From positions 1-53,810 of the forward strand of contig JAHEZQ010000030.1 in assembly GCA_023250955.1 (NCBI GenBank): DNA of 53,810 nt, in the 5' to 3' direction. Below are positions 36,048 through 45,130 of this stretch, one piece after another (within the stretch, counting starts at the first letter, position 1; the number at the start of each line of letters is the position of its first letter). This DNA comes from Melioribacter sp. Lineage in GTDB: Bacteria > Bacteroidota > Ignavibacteria > Ignavibacteriales > Melioribacteraceae. The position numbers and the translations under genes were made by a program. The notes below the pieces were generated by a model that saw nothing but the letters and a program-made list of their open reading frames with translations, searched no databases and was not told the DNA's origin.

Positions 36048-36618
36048 AAAGCCTCCCTTTTAATTCACTCCAACTAGAATAATTATCTTTTCGCAAATCA
36101 TACCACTCGCCTATCACCCATTGATTCCGGCTGTCCAAATAAATTTTAAATTGTACTGAACCTTTGTATTCGCCTGAAACAGTTTGATCATTTGCCAGAA
36201 AAGATAATGAATAATCATATTGATAAACAGCACTATCTCCAAGTTGTGTATTATTGCCGTTACTTAAAGTTAGAGTTATAGATTGACCCTCTTTTGCAAT
36301 TGCTTTGAAATTTTTAAAATATTGTCTTTCAGAATCAATATTCCAACCGATTAGTACAGGATACTGTGATAGTGATCCTGCAGAAGCAATAAATTTATAT
36401 TTTTTGTTTGAAAAAGATGGATCAATAAAACAAACTAAATAATTCTCTAAGATTTTATCCTGTATTGATGAAACAAAATTACCGAACAATATATCCGGCG
36501 TTGTTGCAGGTATATTACTATTCCCTGCTGTATTTGGCTGTTCGGGATCTCTTGTTGTTAATATATCACAAGAGATAAGTGAGAACATTAAGATTAACAC
36601 AGTTATTACTTTTTTCAT
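36043..36618 (-). CDS. Small lipoprotein of unknown function
   Basis: The 191 residues start with a lipoprotein signal (MKKVITVLILMFSLISC, lipobox LISC). A short Pro/Asn/Thr linker follows, then a beta-rich domain (YQYDYSLSFLANDQTVSGEYKGSVQFKIYLD). It looks like an NTF2-like or SnoaL-style fold, but I cannot assign a family. The start overlaps the methyltransferase stop by four bases, and its stop overlaps the ATT start of the next lipoprotein. Tight coupling to ftsX may point to an envelope role. Confidence 0.8.
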   Translation of the reverse strand: MKKVITVLILMFSLISCDILTTRDPEQPNTAGNSNIPATTPDILFGNFVSSIQDKILENYLVCFIDPSFSNKKYKFIASAGSLSQYPVLIGWNIDSERQYFKNFKAIAKEGQSITLTLSNGNNTQLGDSAVYQYDYSLSFLANDQTVSGEYKGSVQFKIYLDSRNQWVIGEWYDLRKDNYSSWSELKGRLY

Positions 36619-37349
36619 TTCTTAAAAAATAATATTAATCGTGTAGAGTTTTGTTCATCATAATTAGTTCCATCATAATCACCAAAGACAAAAACGGGAG
36701 TAAAACCAATTCTTTTGAATTCACTTTCAATTTCTGCCTTTGAATATAACCGTACCGATTCAACAAAGTGTTGTTCTTCAGGACCTTTTTTAATCTGGAT
36801 CTCTTTTATGATTCGATTATTAATAACTTTCCTTTTCTCGATGATTGTTCTACCATTAATTTCTTTTTCACTTTCTCCGGTTAAATTTGCCAAAAGAAAA
36901 TTTTTGTTTAAGTAATCTAAAACATAAAAGCCGTTTTCATTTAATAAACTGAAAGAAGTATTAATAAACTTGAAATTCTCTTTATCATTCTTAAAATATC
37001 CAAAACTTGTAAAAAGATTTATTATCAGATCGAATTTTTTTCTAAAATAAATTTCTCTTAAATCAGCACAAACAAAATTATTTTCAACTAATCTATTTTT
37101 AGCATCCTCTTTAGCTTTTAAAAGAAGTGTTTTACTCAGATCAAAACCAACAACTTTAAATCCCTTCGATGCTAAATATATAGAATGCCTCCCCGCACCG
37201 CACGCTGCATCAAGAATATGATTTTGTTTAGTTGGGTTTGTTTGTTTAAGAATTAGTTCCAGCAGCTTTGTTGCATCTTCATCATTTCTGTGTTTATAAA
37301 CATTTAAGTACTCTTCTGAACCAAACCAATCTTTGAACCAGTTTTCCAT
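36615..37349 (-). CDS. Class I SAM-dependent methyltransferase
   Basis: The 244 residues contain the Rossmann motif I HILDAACGAGRHSIYLA and motif post-I VVGFDLSKTLL. FVCADLREI and FDLIINLFTSFGYF follow, with a C-terminal beta domain. The DAACGAGRHS phrasing is common in small-molecule or lipid methyltransferases annotated only at family level. Substrate unknown. Its ATG overlaps the recR stop by one base (TAATG), so it is cotranslated with recR. Confidence 0.85.
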   Translation of the reverse strand: MENWFKDWFGSEEYLNVYKHRNDEDATKLLELILKQTNPTKQNHILDAACGAGRHSIYLASKGFKVVGFDLSKTLLLKAKEDAKNRLVENNFVCADLREIYFRKKFDLIINLFTSFGYFKNDKENFKFINTSFSLLNENGFYVLDYLNKNFLLANLTGESEKEINGRTIIEKRKVINNRIIKEIQIKKGPEEQHFVESVRLYSKAEIESEFKRIGFTPVFVFGDYDGTNYDEQNSTRLILFFKK

Positions 37350-37945
37350 TAAAGAGAAATTCTTCCTATAAATGCACGTCCTATTGTCGCCGAGTCAGCA
37401 AATTCCAAATCACCTCCGATTGGAAGTCCCCTTGCAATTCTAGAAACTTTAATAGGTAAATCTTTTAATAATTTTATGAGGTATAATGATGTTGTATCAC
37501 CTTCCGAATCGGGATTCATGGCAAGGATAATTTCTTTTACTTCATCGTTCTTAAGTCGTGAAAGAAGTTCTTTAATTTTAAGTGAATCTACTGTAATTCC
37601 TGCTAAAGGATTTAGTACACCGCCAAGTACGTGATAAAGTCCATTGTATTCATTTGTTTTTTCAATTGCAATTACATCACTTGCATCTTCCACTACGCAA
37701 ATTATAGAGCGGTCACGTTTTGTGCTTTTACAAACGTCACATTTTTCTTCTTCAGATATATTAAAACATTCTTCACAAAATCGAATCTTTTCTTTTAAAT
37801 CTATCAGTGATCTAACTAAAGCATCAACATTTTGCTGATCATTTTTCAGAATATGAATCGCCAAACGTTGTGCAGTTTTTCTGCCAATGGAAGGCAGCTT
37901 GCTTAATTCATCAATGGCTTTTTGTAATGGTTCTGCTATTAACAT
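37349..37945 (-). CDS. recR: Recombination mediator RecR
   Basis: The 198 residues are standard. A helix-hairpin-helix (LPSIGRKTAQRLAIHIL) is followed by a C4 zinc motif (CEEC...CDVC) and a Toprim domain with VVEDASDVIAIE. The C-terminal Walker-B-like tail includes RIARGLPIGGDLEFAD. It acts with RecO and RecF to load RecA at gaps. It begins one base after the ybaB stop codon, with AGGA as Shine-Dalgarno. The ybaB-recR pair is widely conserved. Confidence 0.97.
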   Translation of the reverse strand: MLIAEPLQKAIDELSKLPSIGRKTAQRLAIHILKNDQQNVDALVRSLIDLKEKIRFCEECFNISEEEKCDVCKSTKRDRSIICVVEDASDVIAIEKTNEYNGLYHVLGGVLNPLAGITVDSLKIKELLSRLKNDEVKEIILAMNPDSEGDTTSLYLIKLLKDLPIKVSRIARGLPIGGDLEFADSATIGRAFIGRISL

Positions 37946-38272
37946 TTAAAATCCTGGTAGATTCATACCCGGAGGCATCATTCCCTTTGTTATCGCACCC
38001 ATTTCATCTTCAGCCATCTTTCCGGCCGATTGCAATGCTTTATTTACAGCTGCAACAACAAGATCTTCCAACATTTCTTTATCACCACTCTTGGCTATTT
38101 CTTCATCTATTACAATTGAAATAATTTCCTTCTTACCATTGGCTGTTGCTTTAACCATTCCACCGCCGCTTTCTTCGGTAACAGTTTTATTTCCTAATTC
38201 TTCTTGAACTTTTGCCATGTCTGATTGCATCTTCTGAACTTGTTTCAGCATATCCTGCATGTTCAACTTCAT
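37946..38272 (-). CDS. ybaB: YbaB/EbfC nucleoid-associated protein
   Basis: The 108-residue protein has the family's N-terminal coiled helix (DMLKQVQKMQSDMAKVQEEL), the central strand GMVKATANGKKEIISI and the helix LEDLVVAAVNKALQSA. The Met/Gly/Pro-rich tail is usual. It binds DNA as a dimer. A CCGGAGGAAG Shine-Dalgarno precedes the ATG. dnaX, often upstream of ybaB, is not here; the 176-bp gap to psd must hold divergent promoters. Confidence 0.94.
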   Translation of the reverse strand: MKLNMQDMLKQVQKMQSDMAKVQEELGNKTVTEESGGGMVKATANGKKEIISIVIDEEIAKSGDKEMLEDLVVAAVNKALQSAGKMAEDEMGAITKGMMPPGMNLPGF

Positions 38273-38391
38273 TCTTCCTCCGGATTACAAATTGATTAGC
38301 TTTTTTGTAGAATTTAATGATTTCTTTCATGTTTCTTGTTGGCGAAAGTTAGCAAAAAAAAGTTTCACAAGAAATTAAACGTAGAAAATAT

Positions 38392-38399
38392 TACATTTG
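38392..38399 (+). promoter_or_regulatory. Candidate Bacteroidota -7 element upstream of psd
   Basis: TACATTTG fits TAnnTTTG and lies 49 bases before the psd ATG. A matching -33 TTG is not obvious, so this is tentative. Confidence 0.35.
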
Positions 38400-38448
38400 T
38401 GCCGTTATTCTGATAAAAGCTTTCCATTTTCAACAGTTAACTACTCGA

Positions 38449-39099
38449 ATGATGATAACTAAATACGGATTAAGTACATTTCTATTTTGTGCCGGTTTTT
38501 CGGTTATTTTAATAATCATTTCCTTGTTTATTCAAAATCACTGGATCAAATACCCGATCTTATTTCTCAGCATAACCTTCTTATTATTTTGCATTAATTT
38601 CTTTAGAGATCCTGATAGAATTACACCAAATAAAAAAAATGTTATTATATCACCGGCGGATGGAGAAATTGTTATAGTGAAAGATGTGGTTGACAATGAA
38701 TTTTTAAAAGAAAAAGGTAAGCAAATTTCTATTTTTATGTCGCCTCTTAATGTTCATGTAAATCGAATTCCGATAGATGGTAAAGTTGATTATTTTAATT
38801 ACGTAAAAGGTGAATACCTTGTAGCTTTTCATGAAAAAGCAGATAAACGTAATGAACGAACTGAAATTGGTATAACAAGTAATTATGGGAAAGTATTCTT
38901 TACACAAGTGGCCGGATTTATTGCACGCAGGATTGTATGTTCACTTCAAGTTGGCGATTCTGTTAAGATGGGAGAAAGATTTGGTATGATAAAATTCGGC
39001 AGCCGATCCGATGTGATTGTACCTTCAAATTGGAAATTGAAAGTAAAACTTGGTGATAAAGTAACAGCAGGCGAAACAATACTATTCGAGATCGAATAA
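38449..39099 (+). CDS. psd: Phosphatidylserine decarboxylase (short, archaeal-type)
   Basis: The 216-residue proenzyme starts with two hydrophobic segments (about 10-27 and 33-48). It carries ISPADGEIVIV, MSPLNVHVNRIPIDG and the self-cleavage region IKFGSRSDVIVP, where the Gly-Ser bond yields the pyruvoyl group. It converts phosphatidylserine to phosphatidylethanolamine. Its stop overlaps the start of pssA by one base, coupling synthesis and decarboxylation of phosphatidylserine. Confidence 0.94.
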   Translation: MMITKYGLSTFLFCAGFSVILIIISLFIQNHWIKYPILFLSITFLLFCINFFRDPDRITPNKKNVIISPADGEIVIVKDVVDNEFLKEKGKQISIFMSPLNVHVNRIPIDGKVDYFNYVKGEYLVAFHEKADKRNERTEIGITSNYGKVFFTQVAGFIARRIVCSLQVGDSVKMGERFGMIKFGSRSDVIVPSNWKLKVKLGDKVTAGETILFEIE

Positions 39100-39842
39100 T
39101 GAATAAATTTACTTTTCAAAAATCTTTTATTGCAAATACAGTAACTGTTCTAAACTCTGTTTGTGGTTTCTTCTCTATTGTATTTGCTTCTCAAGGGGAA
39201 TTCCGAATTGCATCAATAATGATTATTGCTGCTGCAATTTTTGATTTGCTTGACGGTATCGTTGCTCGTCTTCTAAATACATCAAGCAGATTTGGTGTTG
39301 AACTTGATTCTCTATCAGATGTAGTCAGTTTTGGTGCAGCACCGGCATTTTTAATTTATAAAGCTTATATGTTCCAAATGGGTGGTCTTGGAATATTATT
39401 AAGTTCTTGCCTTTTGGTTTTTGGCGCTTTACGTCTGGCTCGTTTCAATATTCGAATTGAAAACTTAAATACTAAAGCCGATTTTGAAGGATTGCCGATC
39501 CCGCTTTCTGCTTTAACAACTTCCCTTTTTGTACTTTCATTTTTTAGAAATGGTATAATCATAGAACCATATAACAAAGCAGTAATCCCTTTGATAATTC
39601 TTTTATCGCTTTTAATGGTTAGCAAAATTCGATATAACGCTTTCCCAAAATTGCGAAAGAAAGATATAAAACAGAAAATTTATTTGTTCGCGATACTAAT
39701 AGTTGCATTAATTTTGGCGATTGTAACAAACGGTGAAATTCTTTTTTATATTTTTATTGGAATTGTTCTATTCGGAATTTTTAGAAAGATTTATTACTTA
39801 GTACTCAATAAAAAAGATGAGAACGGCAACGGATCAACTTAA
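39099..39842 (+). CDS. pssA: CDP-diacylglycerol-serine O-phosphatidyltransferase
   Basis: The 247-residue membrane enzyme has the CDP-alcohol phosphotransferase motif (FDLLDGIVARLLNTSSRFG followed by ELDSLSD). There are about seven hydrophobic segments, and the C-terminus is hydrophilic. It makes phosphatidylserine, the substrate of Psd encoded immediately upstream (TAATG overlap). Confidence 0.95.
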   Translation: MNKFTFQKSFIANTVTVLNSVCGFFSIVFASQGEFRIASIMIIAAAIFDLLDGIVARLLNTSSRFGVELDSLSDVVSFGAAPAFLIYKAYMFQMGGLGILLSSCLLVFGALRLARFNIRIENLNTKADFEGLPIPLSALTTSLFVLSFFRNGIIIEPYNKAVIPLIILLSLLMVSKIRYNAFPKLRKKDIKQKIYLFAILIVALILAIVTNGEILFYIFIGIVLFGIFRKIYYLVLNKKDENGNGST

Positions 39843-39854
39843 CGGAGAGTTAAA

Positions 39855-40106
39855 GTGTTCAAAGCAACAGTCATTATAAAGAGAAGACCAAAGATTTTAG
39901 ACCCGCAAGGAAAAGCTGTGGAACAAGGTGCGAAACTTCTTGGCTTTAATAATGTTAAACAAACACGGATTGGCAAATACATAGAGTTCTTTGTGGATAC
40001 AACTGATAAGAAATTAGCTGAGAATGAAGTTCGTGAATATTCCGAAAAGCTTCTTTCTAACCCGATCATGGAAGATTTTGTTTATACTTTGGAAGAAGTT
40101 ATATGA
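39855..40106 (+). CDS. purS: Phosphoribosylformylglycinamidine synthase subunit PurS
   Basis: The 83-residue protein has the PurS pattern (FKATVIIKRRPKILDPQGKA, then GFNNVKQTRIGKYIEF). The start is GTG, preceded by GGAGAG. PurS bridges PurQ and PurL in the three-protein FGAM synthase. Its stop overlaps the purQ start by four bases. purL is not in the window. Confidence 0.95.
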   Translation: MFKATVIIKRRPKILDPQGKAVEQGAKLLGFNNVKQTRIGKYIEFFVDTTDKKLAENEVREYSEKLLSNPIMEDFVYTLEEVI

Positions 40107-40798
40107 AACCAAAATTTGGAGTTGTTGTTTTCCCCGGATCTAATTGCGATCATGATGCTTACTATTCCCTAAAAAAGGTTTTGGGATATCAAGCAGAATT
40201 TCTTTGGCATAAAGAGAAAGACTTAAAAGGTAGTGAGGTTGTAATTCTTCCAGGTGGTTTTTCTTATGGAGATTATCTTCGTACAGGAGCCATTGCAAGA
40301 TTTTCTCCTATTATGGATTCTGTATATAAGTTTGCAGAAAGCGGTGGTGTTGTTATTGGTATTTGCAATGGATTCCAAATCCTTTTAGAAATAGGTTTAT
40401 TGCCAGGAGTTATGATAAAAAACGAATCATTAAAGTTTGTGTGCAAGGATGTTTATCTTAATATAGAGAGTAGAGAAAATATTTTTACAAAATCCATTCA
40501 ACAAAATATTTTGAAAATACCCATAGCTCATGGAGACGGTAATTATTTTACAGATGAAATAACATTAAAAGAACTCGAAAAGAATAATCAAATATTATTT
40601 CGTTATGTTTCTTCAGATGGGAAAGTTAATTCGGAATCTAATCCGAATGGTTCTTTTATGAACATAGCAGGAATTATGAACAAGAGAAAAAATGTGATGG
40701 GACTTATGCCTCATCCGGAACGATGCTGCAATCCCCTTCTTGGAGATACTGATGGTTCATTAATTTTTAGATCAGTTGCACAGCATTTTCTTAATTAG
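40103..40798 (+). CDS. purQ: Phosphoribosylformylglycinamidine synthase, glutaminase subunit PurQ
   Basis: The 231-residue class I glutaminase has the nucleophile in GVVIGICNGFQILLE and the His-Glu pair in MPHPERCC. VVFPGSNCDHD and PGGFSYGDYLRTGAIA are characteristic of PurQ. It feeds ammonia to PurL. It overlaps purS by four bases. Confidence 0.97.
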   Translation: MKPKFGVVVFPGSNCDHDAYYSLKKVLGYQAEFLWHKEKDLKGSEVVILPGGFSYGDYLRTGAIARFSPIMDSVYKFAESGGVVIGICNGFQILLEIGLLPGVMIKNESLKFVCKDVYLNIESRENIFTKSIQQNILKIPIAHGDGNYFTDEITLKELEKNNQILFRYVSSDGKVNSESNPNGSFMNIAGIMNKRKNVMGLMPHPERCCNPLLGDTDGSLIFRSVAQHFLN

Positions 40799-40827
40799 AA
40801 AAATAATAACAATAAATAGAGGTAATT

Positions 40828-41022
40828 ATGTTTGGAAATTTAGGCGCAGGGGAAATACTTTTAATAGTCCTTGTAATTTTAATACTCTTCGGTTCTAAAA
40901 AAATTCCAGAATTAGCACAAGGAATTGGTAAAGGAATGAGAGAATTTAAAAAAGCATTAAATGATGTTCAGGAAGACATTAAGATTTCCGATAAGAAAGA
41001 TTCCTCCGACGAAAAAAAATAA
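40828..41022 (+). CDS. tatA: Sec-independent translocase subunit TatA
   Basis: The 64 residues have the TatA layout: an N-terminal membrane helix ([20 protein letters not shown]), the hinge [21 protein letters not shown] amphipathic helix, and a charged Lys/Asp tail. It forms the pore of the twin-arginine system. No tatC is nearby. It lies 29 bases after purQ with an AGAGGT Shine-Dalgarno. Confidence 0.94.
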   Translation: MFGNLGAGEILLIVLVILILFGSKKIPELAQGIGKGMREFKKALNDVQEDIKISDKKDSSDEKK

Positions 41023-41055
41023 TTTAATAAATTCTTAAGTCCTCCGGTGATCTAA

Positions 41056-42462
41056 TTGCTGAGTTACAAAAATCACTCCGAAAAAATTTCTTTAATAAAA
41101 GAGAGCAACCTTTCTCTACGCGAGAATGTTGCTTTCTTTCTTAAGCGTATAAAAGATAATTCCGACCTAAATGCTTTTAATTTTGTTTTTGAAGATTGCA
41201 TAGAAAGTGCTGATCTTATCGAAAGGAAAATAAAGAATGGAAATGCCGGTAAACTAGCCGGTATGGTAATTGCAATAAAAGATGTACTTGCAATAAAAGA
41301 CCGTCCATTAACTTGCTCTTCAAATATCTTAAAAGATTTCCACTCTCTGTATACAGCAACAGCAATTCAAAAATTAATTGATGAAGACGCAATTATAATT
41401 GGTAAAACTAACTGCGATGAGTTTGCTATGGGTTCATCAAATGAGAACTCGGCATTCGGCGCTGTAAAAAATCCAGTTGATCATTCTCGTGTCCCTGGTG
41501 GTTCCAGCGGCGGATCCGCAGTCGCAGTTGCTGCAAATCTTTGTGATGTTTCTTTCGGAACGGATACGGGCGGTTCAATTCGTCAACCAGCAGCTTTTTG
41601 CGGTATATATGGACTTAAACCTACATACGGGAGAGTATCGCGTTACGGATTAACAGCTTTTGCTTCTTCATTCGATACAATAGGTCCATTTGCAAAAAAT
41701 ATTTATGACATTGCACTTGTTCTCTCAGTTATTTCCGGTTATGATCCTAAAGATTCCACAAGTCAGAATGTTGATGTTCCGGAATTTAGTTCCATTAGAA
41801 CATCAGAGAAGAAATTTAAGATCGGCTTGCCTAAGGAATATTTTGCAGAAGGATTGAACGGAGAAATTAAAAGTGCTATTCTTAAAAAAGTTGAATCACT
41901 TAAAAATGCCGGGCATGAAATAATTAACATTGAACTTCCACACACTGAATATTCAATTGCCACTTATTATATACTTACAACTGCAGAAGCATCATCTAAT
42001 CTTGCGCGGTTTGACGGAGCGCGTTATGGTTACCGTTCAAAAGAAAGCAGCACTTTGAGAAATATGTATCTTAATTCCCGATCTGAAGGATTTGGCTCAG
42101 AAGTTAAAAGGAGAATAATGCTCGGTACTTATGTTTTATCGGCCGGATATTACAACGCTTACTACCGTAAAGCTCAAAAAGTAAGAAGATTATTGAAACA
42201 GGATTTCGATAATGCTTTTGAGAAAGTTGATCTTATCCTAACTCCAACTACTCCTACAACTGCTTTTAAATTAGGAGAAAAATCAAACGATCCGCTTGAA
42301 ATGTACCTTGAAGATATTTATACAACTTCTGCAAATCTTGTTGGTATACCGGGGATTAGTATTCCAATTGGAAGAGATAAGCAAGGTCTACCAATTGGGA
42401 TGCAGATAATGGCAAATCAGTTTGATGAAAATAAATTATTAACATTCTGTTCGGATTTTTGA
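41056..42462 (+). CDS. gatA: Glu-tRNA(Gln) amidotransferase subunit A
   Basis: The 468-residue amidase has the Ser-cisSer-Lys triad: Lys in GMVIAIKDVL, and the serines in PGGSSGGSAVAVAANLCD plus GTDTGGSIRQPA. The C-terminal GIPGISIPIGRDKQGLPIGMQIM is typical of GatA. It supplies ammonia for Gln-tRNA(Gln) (and Asn) formation. An in-frame TAA directly precedes TTG at 41056, and no ATG occurs until well inside the amidase core. TTG is therefore the start, with only a weak upstream GGTGA. gatB and gatC are not adjacent. Confidence 0.95.
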   Translation: MLSYKNHSEKISLIKESNLSLRENVAFFLKRIKDNSDLNAFNFVFEDCIESADLIERKIKNGNAGKLAGMVIAIKDVLAIKDRPLTCSSNILKDFHSLYTATAIQKLIDEDAIIIGKTNCDEFAMGSSNENSAFGAVKNPVDHSRVPGGSSGGSAVAVAANLCDVSFGTDTGGSIRQPAAFCGIYGLKPTYGRVSRYGLTAFASSFDTIGPFAKNIYDIALVLSVISGYDPKDSTSQNVDVPEFSSIRTSEKKFKIGLPKEYFAEGLNGEIKSAILKKVESLKNAGHEIINIELPHTEYSIATYYILTTAEASSNLARFDGARYGYRSKESSTLRNMYLNSRSEGFGSEVKRRIMLGTYVLSAGYYNAYYRKAQKVRRLLKQDFDNAFEKVDLILTPTTPTTAFKLGEKSNDPLEMYLEDIYTTSANLVGIPGISIPIGRDKQGLPIGMQIMANQFDENKLLTFCSDF

Positions 42463-42533
42463 TAGGTAAAATTCATTAACCTTTATTAATTTTGTCCGGT
42501 CAGTTTTTGAAATCAATAATCTAAGGAATAGAT

Positions 42534-43502
42534 ATGAGCATTCTTCTCGACAAAAAAACACGAGTATTAGTTCAAGGAATTACGGGCGGTGAAGGTTCAT
42601 TTCATACTAAGCAAATGATTGAGTATGGTACTAATGTAGTTGCAGGCGTAACACCAGGAAAAGGCGGTCAAAAATTTGAAGACACAAACGTTACCATTTT
42701 TAATACCGTAGCAGAGGCCGTTAACGCAACCAAAGCTGCCGCATCTGCTATTTTCGTTCCGCCACCGTTTGCTGCCGATGCAATTCTTGAATCAGCTAAT
42801 GCAGGAATTAAATTTATTGTGTGTATCACGGAAGGTATTCCGGCTAAAGATATGATCGCAGTTTATAATTCCATCAAAGAAAAAAATGTAAGATTGGTTG
42901 GACCAAATTGCCCGGGTGTTATTTCTCCCGGTAAAGCAAAGATAGGTATCATGCCTGGTTTCATTCACAAACAAGGCAAGGTTGGAGTTGTATCACGCAG
43001 CGGCACATTAACTTACGAAGCAGTTAAACAACTTTCCGATCTCGGAATCGGCCAATCAACATGTGTTGGAATTGGCGGCGATCCGATAATCGGTTCAAGA
43101 TTTATTGATGTAATAAAATTATTCAACGAAGATCGTGATACAGAAGGGATTGTAATGATCGGTGAGATTGGCGGAAGTGCTGAGGAAGAAGCCGCAGAGT
43201 TTATTAAGAAAAATGTTAAGAAGCCTGTAGTTGGATTTATTGCAGGTAGAACAGCACCTCCAGGCAGAAGAATGGGTCATGCGGGCGCAATAATTTCTGG
43301 TGGTAAAGGAACCGCTGCAGAAAAAATGATAGCCATGAAGAAAGCAGGTATTCATGTTGTTGAAAGTCCTGCTGAAATTGGAATTACAATGAAGAAAGCG
43401 CTGGATAAAGGAAAGAAGAAAATTTCTAACAAGAAAATCGTCGTTAAGAAAGTAACAAAGAAAAAAGTATCACCAAAGAATAAAACTAAAAAGAAAAAAT
43501 AA
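42534..43502 (+). CDS. sucD: Succinyl-CoA synthetase alpha subunit with lysine-rich tail
   Basis: The 322-residue subunit has the CoA-binding Rossmann motif ([16 protein letters not shown]) and [16 protein letters not shown]. The phospho-histidine loop is [18 protein letters not shown]. Normal SucD ends near residue 290. Here a tail of about 31 residues follows in which over half are lysine (17 of the last 31). It may contact nucleic acid or membranes, or be inert. sucC is not adjacent. The stop overlaps the ndk ATG (TAATG). Confidence 0.95.
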   Translation: MSILLDKKTRVLVQGITGGEGSFHTKQMIEYGTNVVAGVTPGKGGQKFEDTNVTIFNTVAEAVNATKAAASAIFVPPPFAADAILESANAGIKFIVCITEGIPAKDMIAVYNSIKEKNVRLVGPNCPGVISPGKAKIGIMPGFIHKQGKVGVVSRSGTLTYEAVKQLSDLGIGQSTCVGIGGDPIIGSRFIDVIKLFNEDRDTEGIVMIGEIGGSAEEEAAEFIKKNVKKPVVGFIAGRTAPPGRRMGHAGAIISGGKGTAAEKMIAMKKAGIHVVESPAEIGITMKKALDKGKKKISNKKIVVKKVTKKKVSPKNKTKKKK

Positions 43503-43945
43503 TGGAGAAACAATTGAACAATAGAACACTCGCAATTCTTAAACCGGATTGTGTAAAAAAGAATTTGATCGGTAAAGTAGTAACTTTAATACAGAATGCA
43601 GGATTTAAGGTTTCAGCTATGAAAATGGTTAAGTTAACCCCAGGTGCTGCAAAAGGATTTTACGAAATACACAACGGAAAACCTTTCTTCAACGATTTGA
43701 TAACATATATGACTTCTGGTCCCTGTGTGCCTATTGCACTTGAGAAAGAAAATGCAGTTGAGGATTTCCGTAAATTAATCGGTGCAACTGATCCTTCAAA
43801 GGCAGCAGAAGGAACAATCAGAAAATTATATGCTGATAGTATTCAAGAAAATATTGTTCATGGTTCAGATTCTAATGAGAACGCGGCAATTGAAATTTCG
43901 CACTTCTTCTCCCGCAAAGAACTTCTTGATATAAATGGTTTCTAA
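43502..43945 (+). CDS. ndk: Nucleoside diphosphate kinase
   Basis: The 147-residue enzyme has the phospho-histidine motif NIVHGSDS, the start [17 protein letters not shown] and [18 protein letters not shown]. It balances NTP pools. Coupled to sucD by a one-base overlap, it could consume the NTP made by succinyl-CoA synthetase. Confidence 0.96.
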   Translation: MEKQLNNRTLAILKPDCVKKNLIGKVVTLIQNAGFKVSAMKMVKLTPGAAKGFYEIHNGKPFFNDLITYMTSGPCVPIALEKENAVEDFRKLIGATDPSKAAEGTIRKLYADSIQENIVHGSDSNENAAIEISHFFSRKELLDINGF

Positions 43946-44015
43946 ATTTTAATATACTTCCCCATTTAACTGAAATGACTAAGGGAAGAATTTTTAATCA
44001 TAAAATGAGAATTAC

Positions 44016-45062
44016 ATGAAAAGTAAATTAACAGGAATTGCATTTCTTCTTTTATTAATTGTAATAGGGATAGGATGCGGTAAGAAAGATGAGAAGCAAA
44101 ATATTCAGCCAGCGGTAAGTTCAGAGGAATTAAACAATCTGAAAAGCGTTGACTTGAATGGACAGAAAGTTTTTCTGAAATATAAATTTGAGAAAGGTGA
44201 AAAACTTCACTATAAACTAACTACCAATACATCAACGCAACAAACAATCAAAGCTGATTCTTTAATGAAATCTACCGGGGAGCAATCATTAATTTATTTC
44301 TTCGATATTGAAGTTTTAGAAGTTGATTCCGATAATATCGCTGAACTTTCAATTAATATTTCTCAAATTATTTTTGACGGATTGATCAACGGACAAAAAA
44401 TGCACTACGATACTAAAACAAATGTATCCAAAGAAGATAAATTGAAATATGTGGAATTTGAAACAGTGTCGAATACTCCATTCAGGGCAAGAATAAATCA
44501 AAAAGGAGAAATTTTAGAAGTAACAAGAGTTGATAAGATGGTTGATAAAATGATAACGCTTCAACCTGAAATGCAAAAAATAACCGCCGATCAAAAAGCT
44601 TCTTTGTTAAAAAATATTAGCGAAGGTGAACTTAAACCGAGGACACAACTTCTGTTTAGAGAACTAACAACAAACGAAGTTGGTAAGGATTCAACTTGGC
44701 AGAAATCAACACCAGCAAACTTAGGCGTATTCAAACTTGAAAATATTATTAACTATAAAGTAACCGATTTCGTAAAAGTTGGCGATAATAAAGCAGCTAA
44801 ACTTTCAGCAGTACTTTCAGTAAAATGGTCAGGCGATAAAAAAGGTACTGATAATGGAATGAACTATATGTTTGATGATCCTAAAGTTTCCGGTGGAGGA
44901 GCCATTCTTTTTAATATTGATAAAGGCAAAGTTATTCGTGGTGAAACAACGACCAACATCGAAATGGGTGTTCAGATTGATGCAAAAGATTCAATGAAAA
45001 AAATGAAAAAGACATTCCGAAAAGATACATCCGTTAACAAAAATATTGTTGAACTGCTGTAA
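44016..45062 (+). CDS. Lipoprotein of unknown function (DUF6263-like)
   Basis: The 348 residues begin with a lipoprotein signal (LLLLIVIGIGC, lipobox GIGC). The body alternates strands and short helices, with FEKGEKLHYKLTTNTSTQQT near residue 57 and RARINQKGEILEVTRVDKM near 150. This layout of a beta-rich domain asking 'gradient' of strands is seen in DUF6263-type lipoproteins of Bacteroidota. I remember the family only loosely. No catalytic motif is visible. It is a single gene closed by a perfect 13-bp stem. Confidence 0.72.
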   Translation: MKSKLTGIAFLLLLIVIGIGCGKKDEKQNIQPAVSSEELNNLKSVDLNGQKVFLKYKFEKGEKLHYKLTTNTSTQQTIKADSLMKSTGEQSLIYFFDIEVLEVDSDNIAELSINISQIIFDGLINGQKMHYDTKTNVSKEDKLKYVEFETVSNTPFRARINQKGEILEVTRVDKMVDKMITLQPEMQKITADQKASLLKNISEGELKPRTQLLFRELTTNEVGKDSTWQKSTPANLGVFKLENIINYKVTDFVKVGDNKAAKLSAVLSVKWSGDKKGTDNGMNYMFDDPKVSGGGAILFNIDKGKVIRGETTTNIEMGVQIDAKDSMKKMKKTFRKDTSVNKNIVELL

Positions 45063-45082
45063 TTTATAATATACCGAACAAT

Positions 45083-45114
45083 GTGAAGAATCTCTGAATT
45101 GAGAGATTCTTCAC
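45083..45114. terminator. Perfect 13-bp hairpin between convergent genes
   Basis: GTGAAGAATCTCT pairs fully with AGAGATTCTTCAC around a six-base loop. It lies between the converging lipoprotein and nfeD genes. No T-tract follows on either side, so it may be rho-assisted or an RNA end-protecting stem. Confidence 0.55.
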
Positions 45115-45130
45115 TCGTTCAGAATGAATA

